Source: a virus. From it: a stretch of DNA of 42,011 bases. The notes beneath the pieces are model-generated. The model worked only from the letters and a program-made list of their open reading frames with translations. It ran no database searches and had not been told where the DNA came from. The stretch spans positions 1 through 42,011 of IMG/VR virus record IMGVR_UViG_3300010373_001371; one strand, 5' to 3'. Shown here piece by piece: positions 31,072 to 38,780 of this stretch; the first letter of the stretch is position 1; every line of letters starts with the position of its first letter. The position numbers were made by a program, and so were the translations under genes.

Positions 31072-31135
31072 TCCCCTCTCCAGCGAGCAGGACGTGCGGG
31101 CAGCGCAGGTAAGGAGAGCCTGATTGCGATCTGAC
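31072..31135. repeat. Degenerate R2 unit
   Basis: Begins TTCCCCTCTCCAGCGAGCAGGACG and continues with AAGGAGAGCCTGATTGCG, a decayed version of the R2 unit that precedes R1 copies. The palindrome is imperfect. Confidence 0.55.
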
Positions 31136-31194
31136 TCTGTTTGGGCGCCAGACAAAATGATTCGCGTTGGTCGAACCGACTATGAGTCAGGCAA

Positions 31195-31549
31195 GACAAG
31201 ATATGGCCGCGCCGGACGCAGTTTCCGCTGTGACGACGCCAAAAAGTCGAGGGCTAAAACGGATAAGAAGGACAGGTTGTCTGAGCCGAAGGCGAGTTTC
31301 CTGTCCTTCCCGTTTTAGCCCTCGACTTTTTGGGAACCCCGAAGGGGCGGCGTTGCGCGGTCGCCTTTTTTTGCTTACTTTTGGGCGGCTGGCCAGGCGC
31401 GAAGCAAAAAAAGTGAGCGGCTGCCGGGCCGCCCCCGGCCAGGGAGGTTGTGCCTCGGCTCAGATCAACGCGAAGCGATTGGACGGTATCGCGTCGGAAG
31501 CTCATACGTCAGAAGCGCCGGGCGTCGCACGCTACGCTTTTCCTACCCA
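31195..31549 (-). repeat. R1 structured repeat, copy e (inverted, type 1 hairpin)
   Basis: Full-length R1 on the minus strand with the perfect type 1 hairpin core (CGAGGGCTA/TAGCCCTCG). It faces copy d, about 170 nt away, to form an inverted pair without genes between. It ends 70 nt before the large terminase stop. No gene is supported between 30385 and 31619. Confidence 0.85.
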
Positions 31550-31619
31550 TAAAAGCAATCGCTGACGAAGCAACAGAAAAGGCAACGAAATGCCCAGCGA
31601 GCAAAATCGCAACCCCCCC

Positions 31620-32924
31620 CTACCAATTCACCTCCGAATCCATAACATCCATAACCGGCACCCGCGGCCGCACAAACCGCGTCGCCCCCGCCATCGTAAT
31701 CAATCCCCCCTCCTTCGCCTGCGCCCACTGCCGAAACGCATCCGCCGCCTCGGAGCAGCCATTGGCCTTGTTAGGCTCATCAATCCAGCGGTTCTCCGTA
31801 TTGCTGAACTTCTTGCGATAATTCTCCAGCCGCTTGATCCCGTCGCGGCAGGCTTCCTCGTCGAAGTACGCACTCGGAAAATGATTGCGCGTCATCTGGA
31901 TGCCGCGGTTGAGGTCTGATATCACCGGCACGATCACCGTGTTGGCCAGGCCCAGGTCGTTCAACATCTGCTCGGTCGACTTGTTGGTGTCGCTCAGGCG
32001 CTTATGCGCCGCGTCGTGCGGCAGGAAGTGCTTGTTCCAGTTCAGCGGCAGGGCCTTCAGTTGACGCACGTAATGGCCCAGCGTCTGGCCGTGGTCTTCG
32101 TAATAGCCGATGAAGCGGTCTTCCATGCCCACGGTTTGATGAATCCACACCGCGCAGCCGTCGGAATTGCCGATGTCCCAGAATGAATTGGCCGGCAGGT
32201 CCAGACGCGGGATGCGGCAGATGCGTTTCTCGGCGCGCACCGCCGCCATCTGGTGCTTGTAATAATCGCCTTCGGAATTACGCAGGTAGGCGCCTTCCCA
32301 GATATTGGCGAACTTGTCGGGTTCGTGCAGGCGGCGGTCGCTTTCGCGTTCGGCCAGCAGTTCTGCGCTGGGCCAGGGGTTGTCGTCGATGTTGGCCGTG
32401 ACCACGATGCGGTCGGCCGGCGCATTCGCGCTGCACAGAAGCAGCTCCACCGGGTCGTCTTCCTTGAACGGGTTCCAGCTGAACCACAACTCCGACCCCG
32501 CGCGGCGCAAGGTCGGGCGCAACAGGTCCAGGCTCTTTTGCGTGCAGGTCTGTGCTTCTTCGAACCAGGCGCGGTCGAAACCTTCGAGCGACTTGATCGA
32601 GTCGGCCGTGTGGTCCTGCATGCCGTTGAAGATGATGATGCCGCCATTTCTGGCCTTGATCACCTTGTCCTGCACTTCAAAATAATAGCCCGCGTTCATG
32701 CGCGAAATGGTTTCGCTCAAGAGCTTGTGCGCCGAATAGCGCAGCGACTTCTGCACTTCGCGCAGGCACACCGAATCGGTCTTGCCCACCAGGTGATGCT
32801 CGATCATCAGTTCGGCAAAGAACCACGACTTGCCCGACCCGCGCCCGCCGCGCGCGCCCTTGTAGCGCGCCGCACCGAGCAAGGGCTCGAATACCGGCGC
32901 GGTCATGATCTGCAAGGCCGTCAT
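31620..32924 (-). CDS. terL: Terminase large subunit (434 aa)
   Basis: The DNA-packaging motor and nuclease. Residues 26-33 are GGRGSGKS (Walker A), and 118-124 are RAWFEEA (Walker B with the catalytic Glu). FSWNP near 148-152 follows as the coupling motif. The C-terminal nuclease part shows FWDIGNSDGCAVW and FLPHDAAHKR with acidic metal ligands. The layout matches PBSX-type (Terminase_3) large subunits. The ATG at 32924 overlaps the stop of the small-subunit gene (ATGA). Confidence 0.92.
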   Translation of the reverse strand: MTALQIMTAPVFEPLLGAARYKGARGGRGSGKSWFFAELMIEHHLVGKTDSVCLREVQKSLRYSAHKLLSETISRMNAGYYFEVQDKVIKARNGGIIIFNGMQDHTADSIKSLEGFDRAWFEEAQTCTQKSLDLLRPTLRRAGSELWFSWNPFKEDDPVELLLCSANAPADRIVVTANIDDNPWPSAELLAERESDRRLHEPDKFANIWEGAYLRNSEGDYYKHQMAAVRAEKRICRIPRLDLPANSFWDIGNSDGCAVWIHQTVGMEDRFIGYYEDHGQTLGHYVRQLKALPLNWNKHFLPHDAAHKRLSDTNKSTEQMLNDLGLANTVIVPVISDLNRGIQMTRNHFPSAYFDEEACRDGIKRLENYRKKFSNTENRWIDEPNKANGCSEAADAFRQWAQAKEGGLITMAGATRFVRPRVPVMDVMDSEVNW

Positions 32925-33322
32925 GGTTTCAGGATCACCCGTTCGATACGCGATATCTGCATGGCCACGTCAAGGTCGCCATCAACCTGCTGCACCGCCT
33001 TGCCATAGGCACGTTCCAAGATGAATTGCGCGGCGGTCAGGCGGGTGCGCTCGTTTTCGCCGGTCACCATCAGCGCGGCCATCACTTCCAGCGCCGCTGC
33101 AGACTTTTCCCTGCAGGCGGCGATCAGGTCCAGCTCTTGCTGTTTCGCCGAAGTGCGCCTGGAGCGCTTTGCCGGCGCACCTGCATCGGCTGGTGCTTCC
33201 TGCGTCTGCGGCACTGCAGGGACTTCAGGCACCACCGGAATTTCAACCAGCGCAGGCAAAGCCGGCACAACAGCACGCGGCCTGGCCTTGCGCTTTGGTT
33301 TTACCGCATCCCCGGAATCCAA
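32921..33322 (-). CDS. Terminase small subunit-like protein (133 aa, TTG start)
   Basis: Directly upstream of and overlapping the large terminase gene (ATGA), where the DNA-recognition subunit is expected. The N-terminal 60 residues are a Pro/Val/Ala-rich tail with basic patches (KPKRKARPRA, then AKRSRRTSAKQQ). The C-terminal half is helical (LDLIAACREKSAAALEVMAA, then RTRLTAAQFILERAYGK), resembling the helix-turn-helix and oligomerisation parts of small terminase-like proteins. Start is uncertain: TTG at 33322 has AGGG about nine nt upstream and GAGGGG touching it. Confidence 0.68.
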   Translation of the reverse strand: MDSGDAVKPKRKARPRAVVPALPALVEIPVVPEVPAVPQTQEAPADAGAPAKRSRRTSAKQQELDLIAACREKSAAALEVMAALMVTGENERTRLTAAQFILERAYGKAVQQVDGDLDVAMQISRIERVILKP

Positions 33323-33326
33323 CCCC

Positions 33327-33542
33327 TCACACCCTCACCCAGCCGCGCACCGAGCCCACCCATTCCACCGGGTCGCCGTCCGCATCGGCCTTCGTCAAAT
33401 GCGGCACCTGCACCAGCTTGTCGCCCACGCTGCGTTCAACGAAACGCACGCCCAGCAAGGGGCCAACGCCCGGCACCGCGCCGATGCCGATCTTCTGGCC
33501 CACGGTATTGATGGCGTAGTTGTGTTCCGATTCTTGTCGCAT
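33327..33542 (-). CDS. Small phage protein (71 aa)
   Basis: A short soluble product (INTVGQKIGIGAVPGVG, then VRFVERSVGDKLVQVPHL). I recognise no family. It lies five nt before the small terminase start in the same operon. The ribosome-binding site before the ATG at 33542 is weak. Confidence 0.55.
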   Translation of the reverse strand: MRQESEHNYAINTVGQKIGIGAVPGVGPLLGVRFVERSVGDKLVQVPHLTKADADGDPVEWVGSVRGWVRV

Positions 33543-33595
33543 CGTGGTAACGAATAAGTATCAGGCAGAGCGCAGCCGGGCGAGGGCCGCGCTCA

Positions 33596-34081
33596 TCACA
33601 GCGCGCGCCGGCGGCGTTTGTCCGACTGCGCCGCCATCTGGTTCCAGGCCGACTGCGCATCGTCGGGTGCCAGTTCGGCATTGCCGTCCATGCCATCGCT
33701 GCCGCCAGATGCACCATAGGCACCACCAGCACCCATGCCACCGCCGGAGTCGTCACCATAGCCATTGGCCTGCGCCAGTTGCTCCACAGCTTGCATGGCA
33801 TCCTGCAGGTTGTCCACCACCTGCGGCTGGTCCTGGCCGCCTTGCGAACCATCGCCACCGCCGCTGCCACCGTCACCGCCTTGCGACATCACCTGGATCG
33901 AGCCGTCCTGCTGAAAAGCCAGAATGATGGCAAAGCCGCCGTCCTGGCCGCTGTCCTGGCCGCTGTCCTGGCCGTTATCTTGGCCATCCGCGCCGCCCGA
34001 ACCCTGGCCACCCGTGGAAGGGCCTGAAGAAGGGTTTGCAGCACCGCCCGCACTGGCCGGGCCCATGTTCGATAAGCTCAT
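33596..34081 (-). CDS. Gly/Gln/Asp-rich low-complexity phage protein (161 aa)
   Basis: The product is dominated by Gly, Gln, Asp and Ser. It has a DGQDNGQDSGQDSGQDGG repeat at about 32-49 and Gly runs, around a short structured core (FAIILAFQQDGSIQVMSQ). It is acidic until a basic KRRRRAL end. The start overlaps the upstream gene (ATGA) and GGAG lies eight nt before the ATG. Such disordered proteins near terminase genes are common in podoviruses, but no function is known to me. Confidence 0.65.
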   Translation of the reverse strand: MSLSNMGPASAGGAANPSSGPSTGGQGSGGADGQDNGQDSGQDSGQDGGFAIILAFQQDGSIQVMSQGGDGGSGGGDGSQGGQDQPQVVDNLQDAMQAVEQLAQANGYGDDSGGGMGAGGAYGASGGSDGMDGNAELAPDDAQSAWNQMAAQSDKRRRRAL

Positions 34082-34341
34082 TGCACGGTCTCCATGGATT
34101 CGTGGGTAGCATCAGCAAGTGCTGCAGACGCCGCATCAGCCGGCTGCACAATCTGCGGCAACATGTCGCACAGAATGCCCATCAACCGGTGACACTGGTT
34201 GTTCGGGTCGAACTCGCCGACGTGCAAGGGTTCAATGCCCATCGTGCCGTTCTCGTTTTCATAGAACGTGATCTGGGCCATCACCTTGCCGGGCGTCTGG
34301 TCGGGTGCGGCGGCGTCCACCGCCATGCTGACCTTATCCAT
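34078..34341 (-). CDS. Small phage protein (87 aa)
   Basis: The protein has a beta-hairpin-like part (VMAQITFYENENGTMGIEPL) and a helix (CHRLMGILCDMLPQIVQ). No family is recognised. The ATG at 34341 overlaps the upstream stop (TGATG), and its own stop overlaps the next start. Confidence 0.6.
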   Translation of the reverse strand: MDKVSMAVDAAAPDQTPGKVMAQITFYENENGTMGIEPLHVGEFDPNNQCHRLMGILCDMLPQIVQPADAASAALADATHESMETVQ

Positions 34342-34538
34342 CACACCTTCCCGTCAATCACGCCATTGCCACCCGAACCAAAAGGCCGGTCCTTGGCAGT
34401 GATGCCGCTATCGGGCACCGTCTTCACGGGCGAGCCGGCCGGGCCGATGCCCTTGCCGCTGTCCTTGGGAATGTCGCGGCCCAGGCCAGGCTTGGATGCC
34501 GGAACCGGAACCTTGGAGTTGTAGCCATCGTCAGCCAT
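34341..34538 (-). CDS. Small Gly/Pro/Lys-rich phage protein (65 aa)
   Basis: A short disordered product (MADDGYNSKVPVPASKPG, then GSPVKTVPDSGITAKDRP). The ATG at 34538 is chosen for the GAGG site six nt upstream. It is the first gene after a terminator-like hairpin, so it may begin a transcription unit by readthrough. No family is recognised. Confidence 0.6.
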   Translation of the reverse strand: MADDGYNSKVPVPASKPGLGRDIPKDSGKGIGPAGSPVKTVPDSGITAKDRPFGSGGNGVIDGKV

Positions 34539-34548
34539 ATGCAACCTC

Positions 34549-34586
34549 AAAAAAGAAAAGCCGGCGAGCCCGAAAGGCAAGCCGGC
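34549..34586 (-). terminator. Terminator-like hairpin, minus strand
   Basis: GCCGGC arms with extra GCC/GGC pairing fold on the minus strand and are followed by TTTTCTTTTTT. It lies between the 72-aa gene and the late packaging genes, a place where an antiterminator would matter. Confidence 0.65.
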
Positions 34587-34619
34587 AAAGAACCTCGATC
34601 ACGTTCGAGGAGGAAACAA

Positions 34620-34838
34620 TCAATCAGGAACCGGTTCATTTTGAAACCGGTTCCAGCAAAATTCGGAAAGGCCCGCATCACTGTGCAAAGCGGCGCGCTC
34701 TGCCGCATCCTGCTGCGCTTCAATCAAATCCATCCCCAGTTCACAGCGGATCGTCTTGATGTCGGGCAGCGGCCTGGGGCGGCGCTGGCGCGAAGCCAGC
34801 CAGTCATGCCCCTGCTGCTTGGTAGGATGTGCGGCCAT
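34620..34838 (-). CDS. Small phage protein (72 aa)
   Basis: A soluble charged product (MAAHPTKQQGHDWLASRQRR, then KTIRCELGMDLIEAQQDAAE). A strong GGAGG site lies five nt before the ATG. No family is recognised. It is the first gene of the late region on this strand, after a 410-nt gap. Confidence 0.62.
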   Translation of the reverse strand: MAAHPTKQQGHDWLASRQRRPRPLPDIKTIRCELGMDLIEAQQDAAERAALHSDAGLSEFCWNRFQNEPVPD

Positions 34839-35189
34839 GGCGCCTCCGGGAAAAAGCGACAGTGTTCACGCTTTTCAGCGGAGGCTTTTTCATGGAAACT
34901 GGAGCGGCCGTTGCGCAGGAGGCGTCAACACGATCAAGAAGTCGGCGCGAGCGAAGGCATCAAATTGCCGTCTCAAGGTAAGACGTTGCCCCGCTTGCGC
35001 CCGAATTATGCCGCCGAAAGTCGTATGACGATGAGCTGGCATGGGAATCATAATAGCAGTGAATTTTGCTGGTGTGATGCCATAATTTTTTCTCTGAACA
35101 TAATATTTGCATTGGCTCCGTTTGTGCCAATTCGCTAGCCGCTTGACTAGATTCTTCGATTGCTTACCGAATACGTCATCGATCCCATG
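34839..35189. other. Intergenic region before the late genes
   Basis: I see no gene here. The region is more AT-rich than its surroundings. On the minus strand TTGGCA (35125-35130) and TATTAT (35100-35105) have a 19-nt spacer, a weak promoter candidate for the late genes. Confidence 0.35.
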
Positions 35190-35224
35190 AATAAAAAAGC
35201 CCTTCGAAAAATCAAAGGGCTTTC
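35190..35224 (-). terminator. Rho-independent terminator of the HipA-like/DUF3037 pair
   Basis: AAAGCCCTT and AAGGGCTTT pair on the minus strand around a short loop and are followed by TTTTTT-type sequence. It lies 27 nt after the stop of the DUF3037-like gene. Confidence 0.8.
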
Positions 35225-35250
35225 ACACAGGATAGTGATGTTACGTCTGT

Positions 35251-36105
35251 CTACAGCAACTGGTGCTCCTGAATTTGCTTTTCAAGACAATCCAACAATG
35301 CATCCTTTTGGTCCTCCATGAAAACCTCCTTCTCGACAGGAAGTTTGCGCAGAATGCCAACTGCCTTTTCCACTGCAGGCCCCAGTTTGGCGTCGGAAGA
35401 TTTTCCGATCAGCAGATAAACCTTGAAGTTCTGTGCACCCGCTTCTGTCACGCTCGCAATTTGCCCAAGGAAGCGATGTGCTTTTTCGCGAATCGTTTCA
35501 GCGGCGCTCAAGTCAAATGAAATCGGTTCGACACAATGCCATTTGCCATTCTTCCAGGCAGACTTGAAGGTCACTTCATCGTCCTCACCCGCGATGACTT
35601 TCTCGCCAAAGAAATCAGCGATATGCCGATTTTCCAGGCCGCGATTGAAGTCTTTCCAAATGTCTTCATCGGTGCGTTTGTGCGGCGTCGATTTGTGATC
35701 GTACTTGGTCACATAACGGGCAAACAGATCATCCAATGTCTTTTTTGGGTCAACCGTAAGTCCGGCGGAAATTGGTGACCAGACCAAAGCACTATCGTCT
35801 TTGGGAAGCACGGAGCGCAAAATCCCTTCCAGGTCATGCTGCTGGTCTTCCAGTGCGAGCTGCGGCGCAATCACTTCCCCAACAGCCTTGAAGCGATTCG
35901 AAATATGGCGCATCAGCGACCGGAATGCACCCGCATCAATCCCCGGAAACATTTCCGAGATGCGTCCAATCGTCGAACGGCAGGAGACGTCAAAAAACCG
36001 CTCGTCGGCACAATACACTGCCACGCCAACATTGGCGAACTCCGACGTCGCCGTGTCATGGACGTAGCGGAGGATGGCATAGGAATAGGCAACGCGTTTT
36101 TTCAT
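35251..36105 (-). CDS. DUF3037-like protein (284 aa)
   Basis: The N-terminus YSYAILRYVHDTATSEFANVG-type sequence, then VAVYCADERFF, is the hallmark of DUF3037 proteins, which are often encoded next to HipA-like kinases. The rest is mixed alpha/beta with no catalytic motif that I recognise. The start overlaps the kinase gene stop (ATGA), so the two are coupled. It probably acts with the kinase as partner or regulator. Precise role is unknown. The gene and its partner lie between early and late phage functions with their own terminator, typical of a moron. Confidence 0.8.
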   Translation of the reverse strand: MKKRVAYSYAILRYVHDTATSEFANVGVAVYCADERFFDVSCRSTIGRISEMFPGIDAGAFRSLMRHISNRFKAVGEVIAPQLALEDQQHDLEGILRSVLPKDDSALVWSPISAGLTVDPKKTLDDLFARYVTKYDHKSTPHKRTDEDIWKDFNRGLENRHIADFFGEKVIAGEDDEVTFKSAWKNGKWHCVEPISFDLSAAETIREKAHRFLGQIASVTEAGAQNFKVYLLIGKSSDAKLGPAVEKAVGILRKLPVEKEVFMEDQKDALLDCLEKQIQEHQLL

Positions 36106-36896
36106 CTCAAAACCTTCAAGGCATTTTCTGCAATGACCTGGATGTTTGATCTTACTTGCACCAAGTATGACATGATCCTGTCAATGTGTTCCACATCATC
36201 GGGCTTTTGCAGCCACGCCGGCGGAAGAGCCGTTTTGTATTGCTGAAAGCGACTTGCATCCAATCCTTCCCATTTGGAAAGGAAATGAGACAGATCGTTC
36301 AACCCCGTTTCACAATACGGCCGGGCAAAAATATGATCGCCACGTTTCGCCAGCGCATCGAACCCACCATCTTTCCAAGGTTCGACCCAGAACAATGCTC
36401 GCGTGAAAGCAAGTTCATGATCGAAAATCAGGAAGTCGTCAGCACGAAACTGGCAATTCGGATTCTCCGGGCGCCTGTCGCCGTTTTCGATGATCTTGTC
36501 GAAAATTGCAATCTCCGCGGCAACCGTCACATTGCGACGCGGCACCGTTTGGCCATTCGGCCAAACTGCATAACCCGTTACCAAGCGCGACCCAAAACCC
36601 AGTCTACAACTTTTTTGCATTGCCAACCTGACCTCAGCATCAGGCACCAGCGCAATGAATGCGTCATCCAGTTCAACCAAAAAGGGCTCCGGAATCGGCA
36701 AACCAAGATCCGCTGCAAGCATGGCGGCAATTGCTTCAAACGCCAGGCTCTTTTCTTTTTCGTACAAATTGCCCGAATACTTAACAACGACCTCGATCTT
36801 TTCCCCAAGGTCGTTCTCGCATTCAATCAAGCAAGGCAGGGTTCTACCATTGCTCATGCGCCTGATAAAACGGGTCGCCATCACTTGGCTGAGCAT
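36102..36896 (-). CDS. HipA-like Ser/Thr kinase (264 aa)
   Basis: A compact HipA-type kinase: KIEVVVKYSG with Lys39 as the likely ATP-binding Lys, FDKIIENGDRRPENPN with Asp140 and Asn145/Asn147 in the catalytic loop, and FLIFDHELAF with Asp159 as the metal-binding Asp. The protein lacks the N-terminal subdomain of full-length HipA. HipA-type kinases phosphorylate translation factors and cause growth arrest or persistence. Here the pairing with DUF3037 suggests a phage-carried stress, toxin or exclusion module. The ATG at 36896 has a weak AAAGA site; ATG at 36881 is an alternative. GC content is lower than in the adjacent replication genes. Confidence 0.82.
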   Translation of the reverse strand: MLSQVMATRFIRRMSNGRTLPCLIECENDLGEKIEVVVKYSGNLYEKEKSLAFEAIAAMLAADLGLPIPEPFLVELDDAFIALVPDAEVRLAMQKSCRLGFGSRLVTGYAVWPNGQTVPRRNVTVAAEIAIFDKIIENGDRRPENPNCQFRADDFLIFDHELAFTRALFWVEPWKDGGFDALAKRGDHIFARPYCETGLNDLSHFLSKWEGLDASRFQQYKTALPPAWLQKPDDVEHIDRIMSYLVQVRSNIQVIAENALKVLR

Positions 36897-36926
36897 ATTT
36901 CTTTTTGGAAATTTTGCGAAGCAAGA

Positions 36927-36932
36927 ATTGTA
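36927..36932 (-). promoter_or_regulatory. Candidate -10 element for the HipA-like gene
   Basis: TACAAT on the minus strand, 31 nt before the HipA-like ATG. A TTGCAA lies only 14 nt further upstream, so the -35 is poorly placed. The gap between the two gene groups is AT-rich. Confidence 0.3.
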
Positions 36933-36975
36933 GCATTTCCCTTATTTTGCAAGGGCTTTAGCCCCAAACAACATC

Positions 36976-37488
36976 CTACCCCTCCAAATCCCCAGCCAGC
37001 TTCCGCATAGCCAGCGCCCCCGCATGCCGCACCATCTCGTTCAACGACTCCACCATATCCTTCACATAATCCTCCAGCCGCCGCTCGCAATCCACCTCCA
37101 GCGTACCGCGCCCGTCGCATGCCGGGCAAGGGTCGTCAGACAGGATGGGTGCGCCCGCCAGCGGCAGGTGGCCCTTGCCGGAACAGCCCGGGCACACGTC
37201 ATTGAGGAAATGCGCCAGCGCCAGTTCTGCCACTTTTTTGGGCGGCACGTGACTAGGCCATTTGCGGTGTTGCGACTTGGCTTGCACAATGGCTTCCCAG
37301 CGCGCGGCCAGGCGGCGGTAGCTGGTGGCGTCGTTGGCGTATTTCACGCGGAACAGCAGGTTGCCGATACCGTTGAAGCCCAGGTCGGACAGGGCGACGG
37401 CGGCCAGCGGTTCGGTGCTGTGGTGTTGCGCATCGTCCATCAGGTTCGACGATTGCGTGGCGCGGCAATATCTTTCGACGATGCCCAT
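36976..37488 (-). CDS. Zinc-finger phage protein, candidate Q-like late antiterminator (170 aa)
   Basis: Two DnaJ-type zinc motifs lie at 99-106 (CPGCSGKG) and 121-128 (CPACDGRG), within an otherwise helical protein (LAARWEAIVQAKSQHR, then YVKDMVESLNEMVRHAG). Paired CxxCxGxG motifs occur in phage Q-type antitermination proteins of the phage-82 kind. The gene is the last of the early genes, the classical place for Q. That would explain transcription through the several terminator-like hairpins in the late region. GGAGG is found before the ATG. The antiterminator role is inferred. Confidence 0.6.
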   Translation of the reverse strand: MGIVERYCRATQSSNLMDDAQHHSTEPLAAVALSDLGFNGIGNLLFRVKYANDATSYRRLAARWEAIVQAKSQHRKWPSHVPPKKVAELALAHFLNDVCPGCSGKGHLPLAGAPILSDDPCPACDGRGTLEVDCERRLEDYVKDMVESLNEMVRHAGALAMRKLAGDLEG

Positions 37489-37489
37489 G

Positions 37490-37789
37490 TCAGCCCTCCA
37501 CGCGGTGGGTGAATTCGTAGATGCGCAGCGGTGCGCCGCGCGTGTCCTTGTGCAGGCGCCCGGTCTGGCGCAGCAGGCCGCCTTCGATCAGCGCGCTGAT
37601 ACGGCGCGAGATCGTGCCCTTGCAGGTGACGGAGAGCCCGTAAAACTCGGGCTCGGCCGTGGGGATGGTGAAGCTGCGGCAATCGAAGTGCTGGCGATAG
37701 AGGTCGATCAAAAAACCTTTCTCGGCCCAGTTCAACGCACGGTAGCCGCTTGATTCAAACACCGCTTCGGGAATTTGTATGGTATCCAT
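37490..37789 (-). CDS. Small winged-helix DNA-binding protein (99 aa)
   Basis: The order of elements (NWAEKGFLIDLYRQHFD, then GTISRRISALIEGGLLRQTG, then LRIYEFTHRV) matches a winged helix: a helix, a recognition helix after TCKGT, then a beta wing. It may act in regulation or replication. GAGG lies eight nt before the ATG. It precedes the zinc-finger gene, with two nt between its stop and that start. Confidence 0.62.
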   Translation of the reverse strand: MDTIQIPEAVFESSGYRALNWAEKGFLIDLYRQHFDCRSFTIPTAEPEFYGLSVTCKGTISRRISALIEGGLLRQTGRLHKDTRGAPLRIYEFTHRVEG

Positions 37790-37869
37790 TTGTTTCCTCG
37801 CTTTCTCGTCAAGCCGGGGTCGGTTGGCCCCGGTAATTCGTCATTCGTATTTGTGCCTACGTTGCCGCT

Positions 37870-38028
37870 TCACCCATCCCTTGGCATCACGGCAATGTTC
37901 AATACGGCGGCGGCCAGCCAGTACCAGAATTGCGACCAGTTGCCTGCACAGGCCCAGCGGATGGCGGCGCAAATGAACAGCGCGATGATCAAAAGATTGA
38001 ACGCACGCGGGCTCGTAAAAGGGTTCAT
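37870..38028 (-). CDS. Small membrane protein (52 aa)
   Basis: Two hydrophobic segments (FNLLIIALFICAAIRWACAG and FWYWLAAAVLNIAV) predict a hairpin in the inner membrane. The ATG at 38028 overlaps the stop of the helicase loader gene (ATGA). No family is recognised. Confidence 0.65.
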   Translation of the reverse strand: MNPFTSPRAFNLLIIALFICAAIRWACAGNWSQFWYWLAAAVLNIAVMPRDG

Positions 38029-38780
38029 GCGGCGCCCCGGAAGCTGGGCCAGTTGAAGGCACACGTGAAATTGTTTTCGCGCAGGCGGTCGCACACACGG
38101 TCGCCGATGAATCTGGGCAGGCTGGCCACCGGTTGGTTGCTGATGACCACGACAGGCTTTTCCGCGTTGTAGCGCCGGCCGATAACTTCGGTCAGCAGCA
38201 GGTTGGCCGCATCGGTGTCGCGCTTGGCGTCGATCTCGTCAACGATCAACAGGTCGAACTGCACGAAGCGTTCGATCTCGGCTTCTTCGCTCTTGCCTTC
38301 GCGGCCATAGCTGGCCTGGATTTCGGCGATCATGCCGTGCGCCGTGGTGTAGCGCACCGAACGGCAGAATTTGTTGATGCAGCTTTCGCCCAGCTCGGTG
38401 GCGATCAGGCTTTTGCCGGTGCCGTTGGCGCCGATCAGCATCAGCGCGGCCCATTGCTTGCGTTCGACGATGAAGTCGCGGAAGGCGGCAGCCATGGCGC
38501 GGCAGTCGCGCTGTTCCTGGGTATGCGCAACGAAACGCTTGCCGCTATGCTTGGCCGGAAAATTGGCGATGCCGTGCAGGGTTTCAAGGCGCGTTTTAAG
38601 CCAGTGTTCGCGGCCTTCGCTTTCCTGTTGCTGTTCCACGCAGGTGGGGCAATGCCAGCTCGAGCCGGTGCGCACCAGCACGGTGGCGTCGCCGTGCTGC
38701 TCGCAGGTGCCGCTTTGCTCCATCATCCTGGCGCGGATGAAGGCGAGCAGGTTGGCGGCTTTTTCGGGTTGCTCGCTCAC
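38025..38780 (-). CDS. DnaC-like helicase loader ATPase (251 aa, GTG start)
   Basis: An AAA+ protein that would load the host DnaB helicase at the phage origin. Walker A is GANGTGKS at 117-124, and Walker B is LLIVDEID at 177-184. A GRRYNAEKPVVVISNQP segment (sensor region) follows, and CDRLRENNF near the end is a typical DnaC feature. An N-terminal C-x2-H plus C-x2-C set (Cys26, His29, Cys44, Cys47) suggests a small zinc domain. AGGAGG precedes the GTG at 38780, which overlaps the upstream stop (GTGA). Confidence 0.88.
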   Translation of the reverse strand: MSEQPEKAANLLAFIRARMMEQSGTCEQHGDATVLVRTGSSWHCPTCVEQQQESEGREHWLKTRLETLHGIANFPAKHSGKRFVAHTQEQRDCRAMAAAFRDFIVERKQWAALMLIGANGTGKSLIATELGESCINKFCRSVRYTTAHGMIAEIQASYGREGKSEEAEIERFVQFDLLIVDEIDAKRDTDAANLLLTEVIGRRYNAEKPVVVISNQPVASLPRFIGDRVCDRLRENNFTCAFNWPSFRGAA

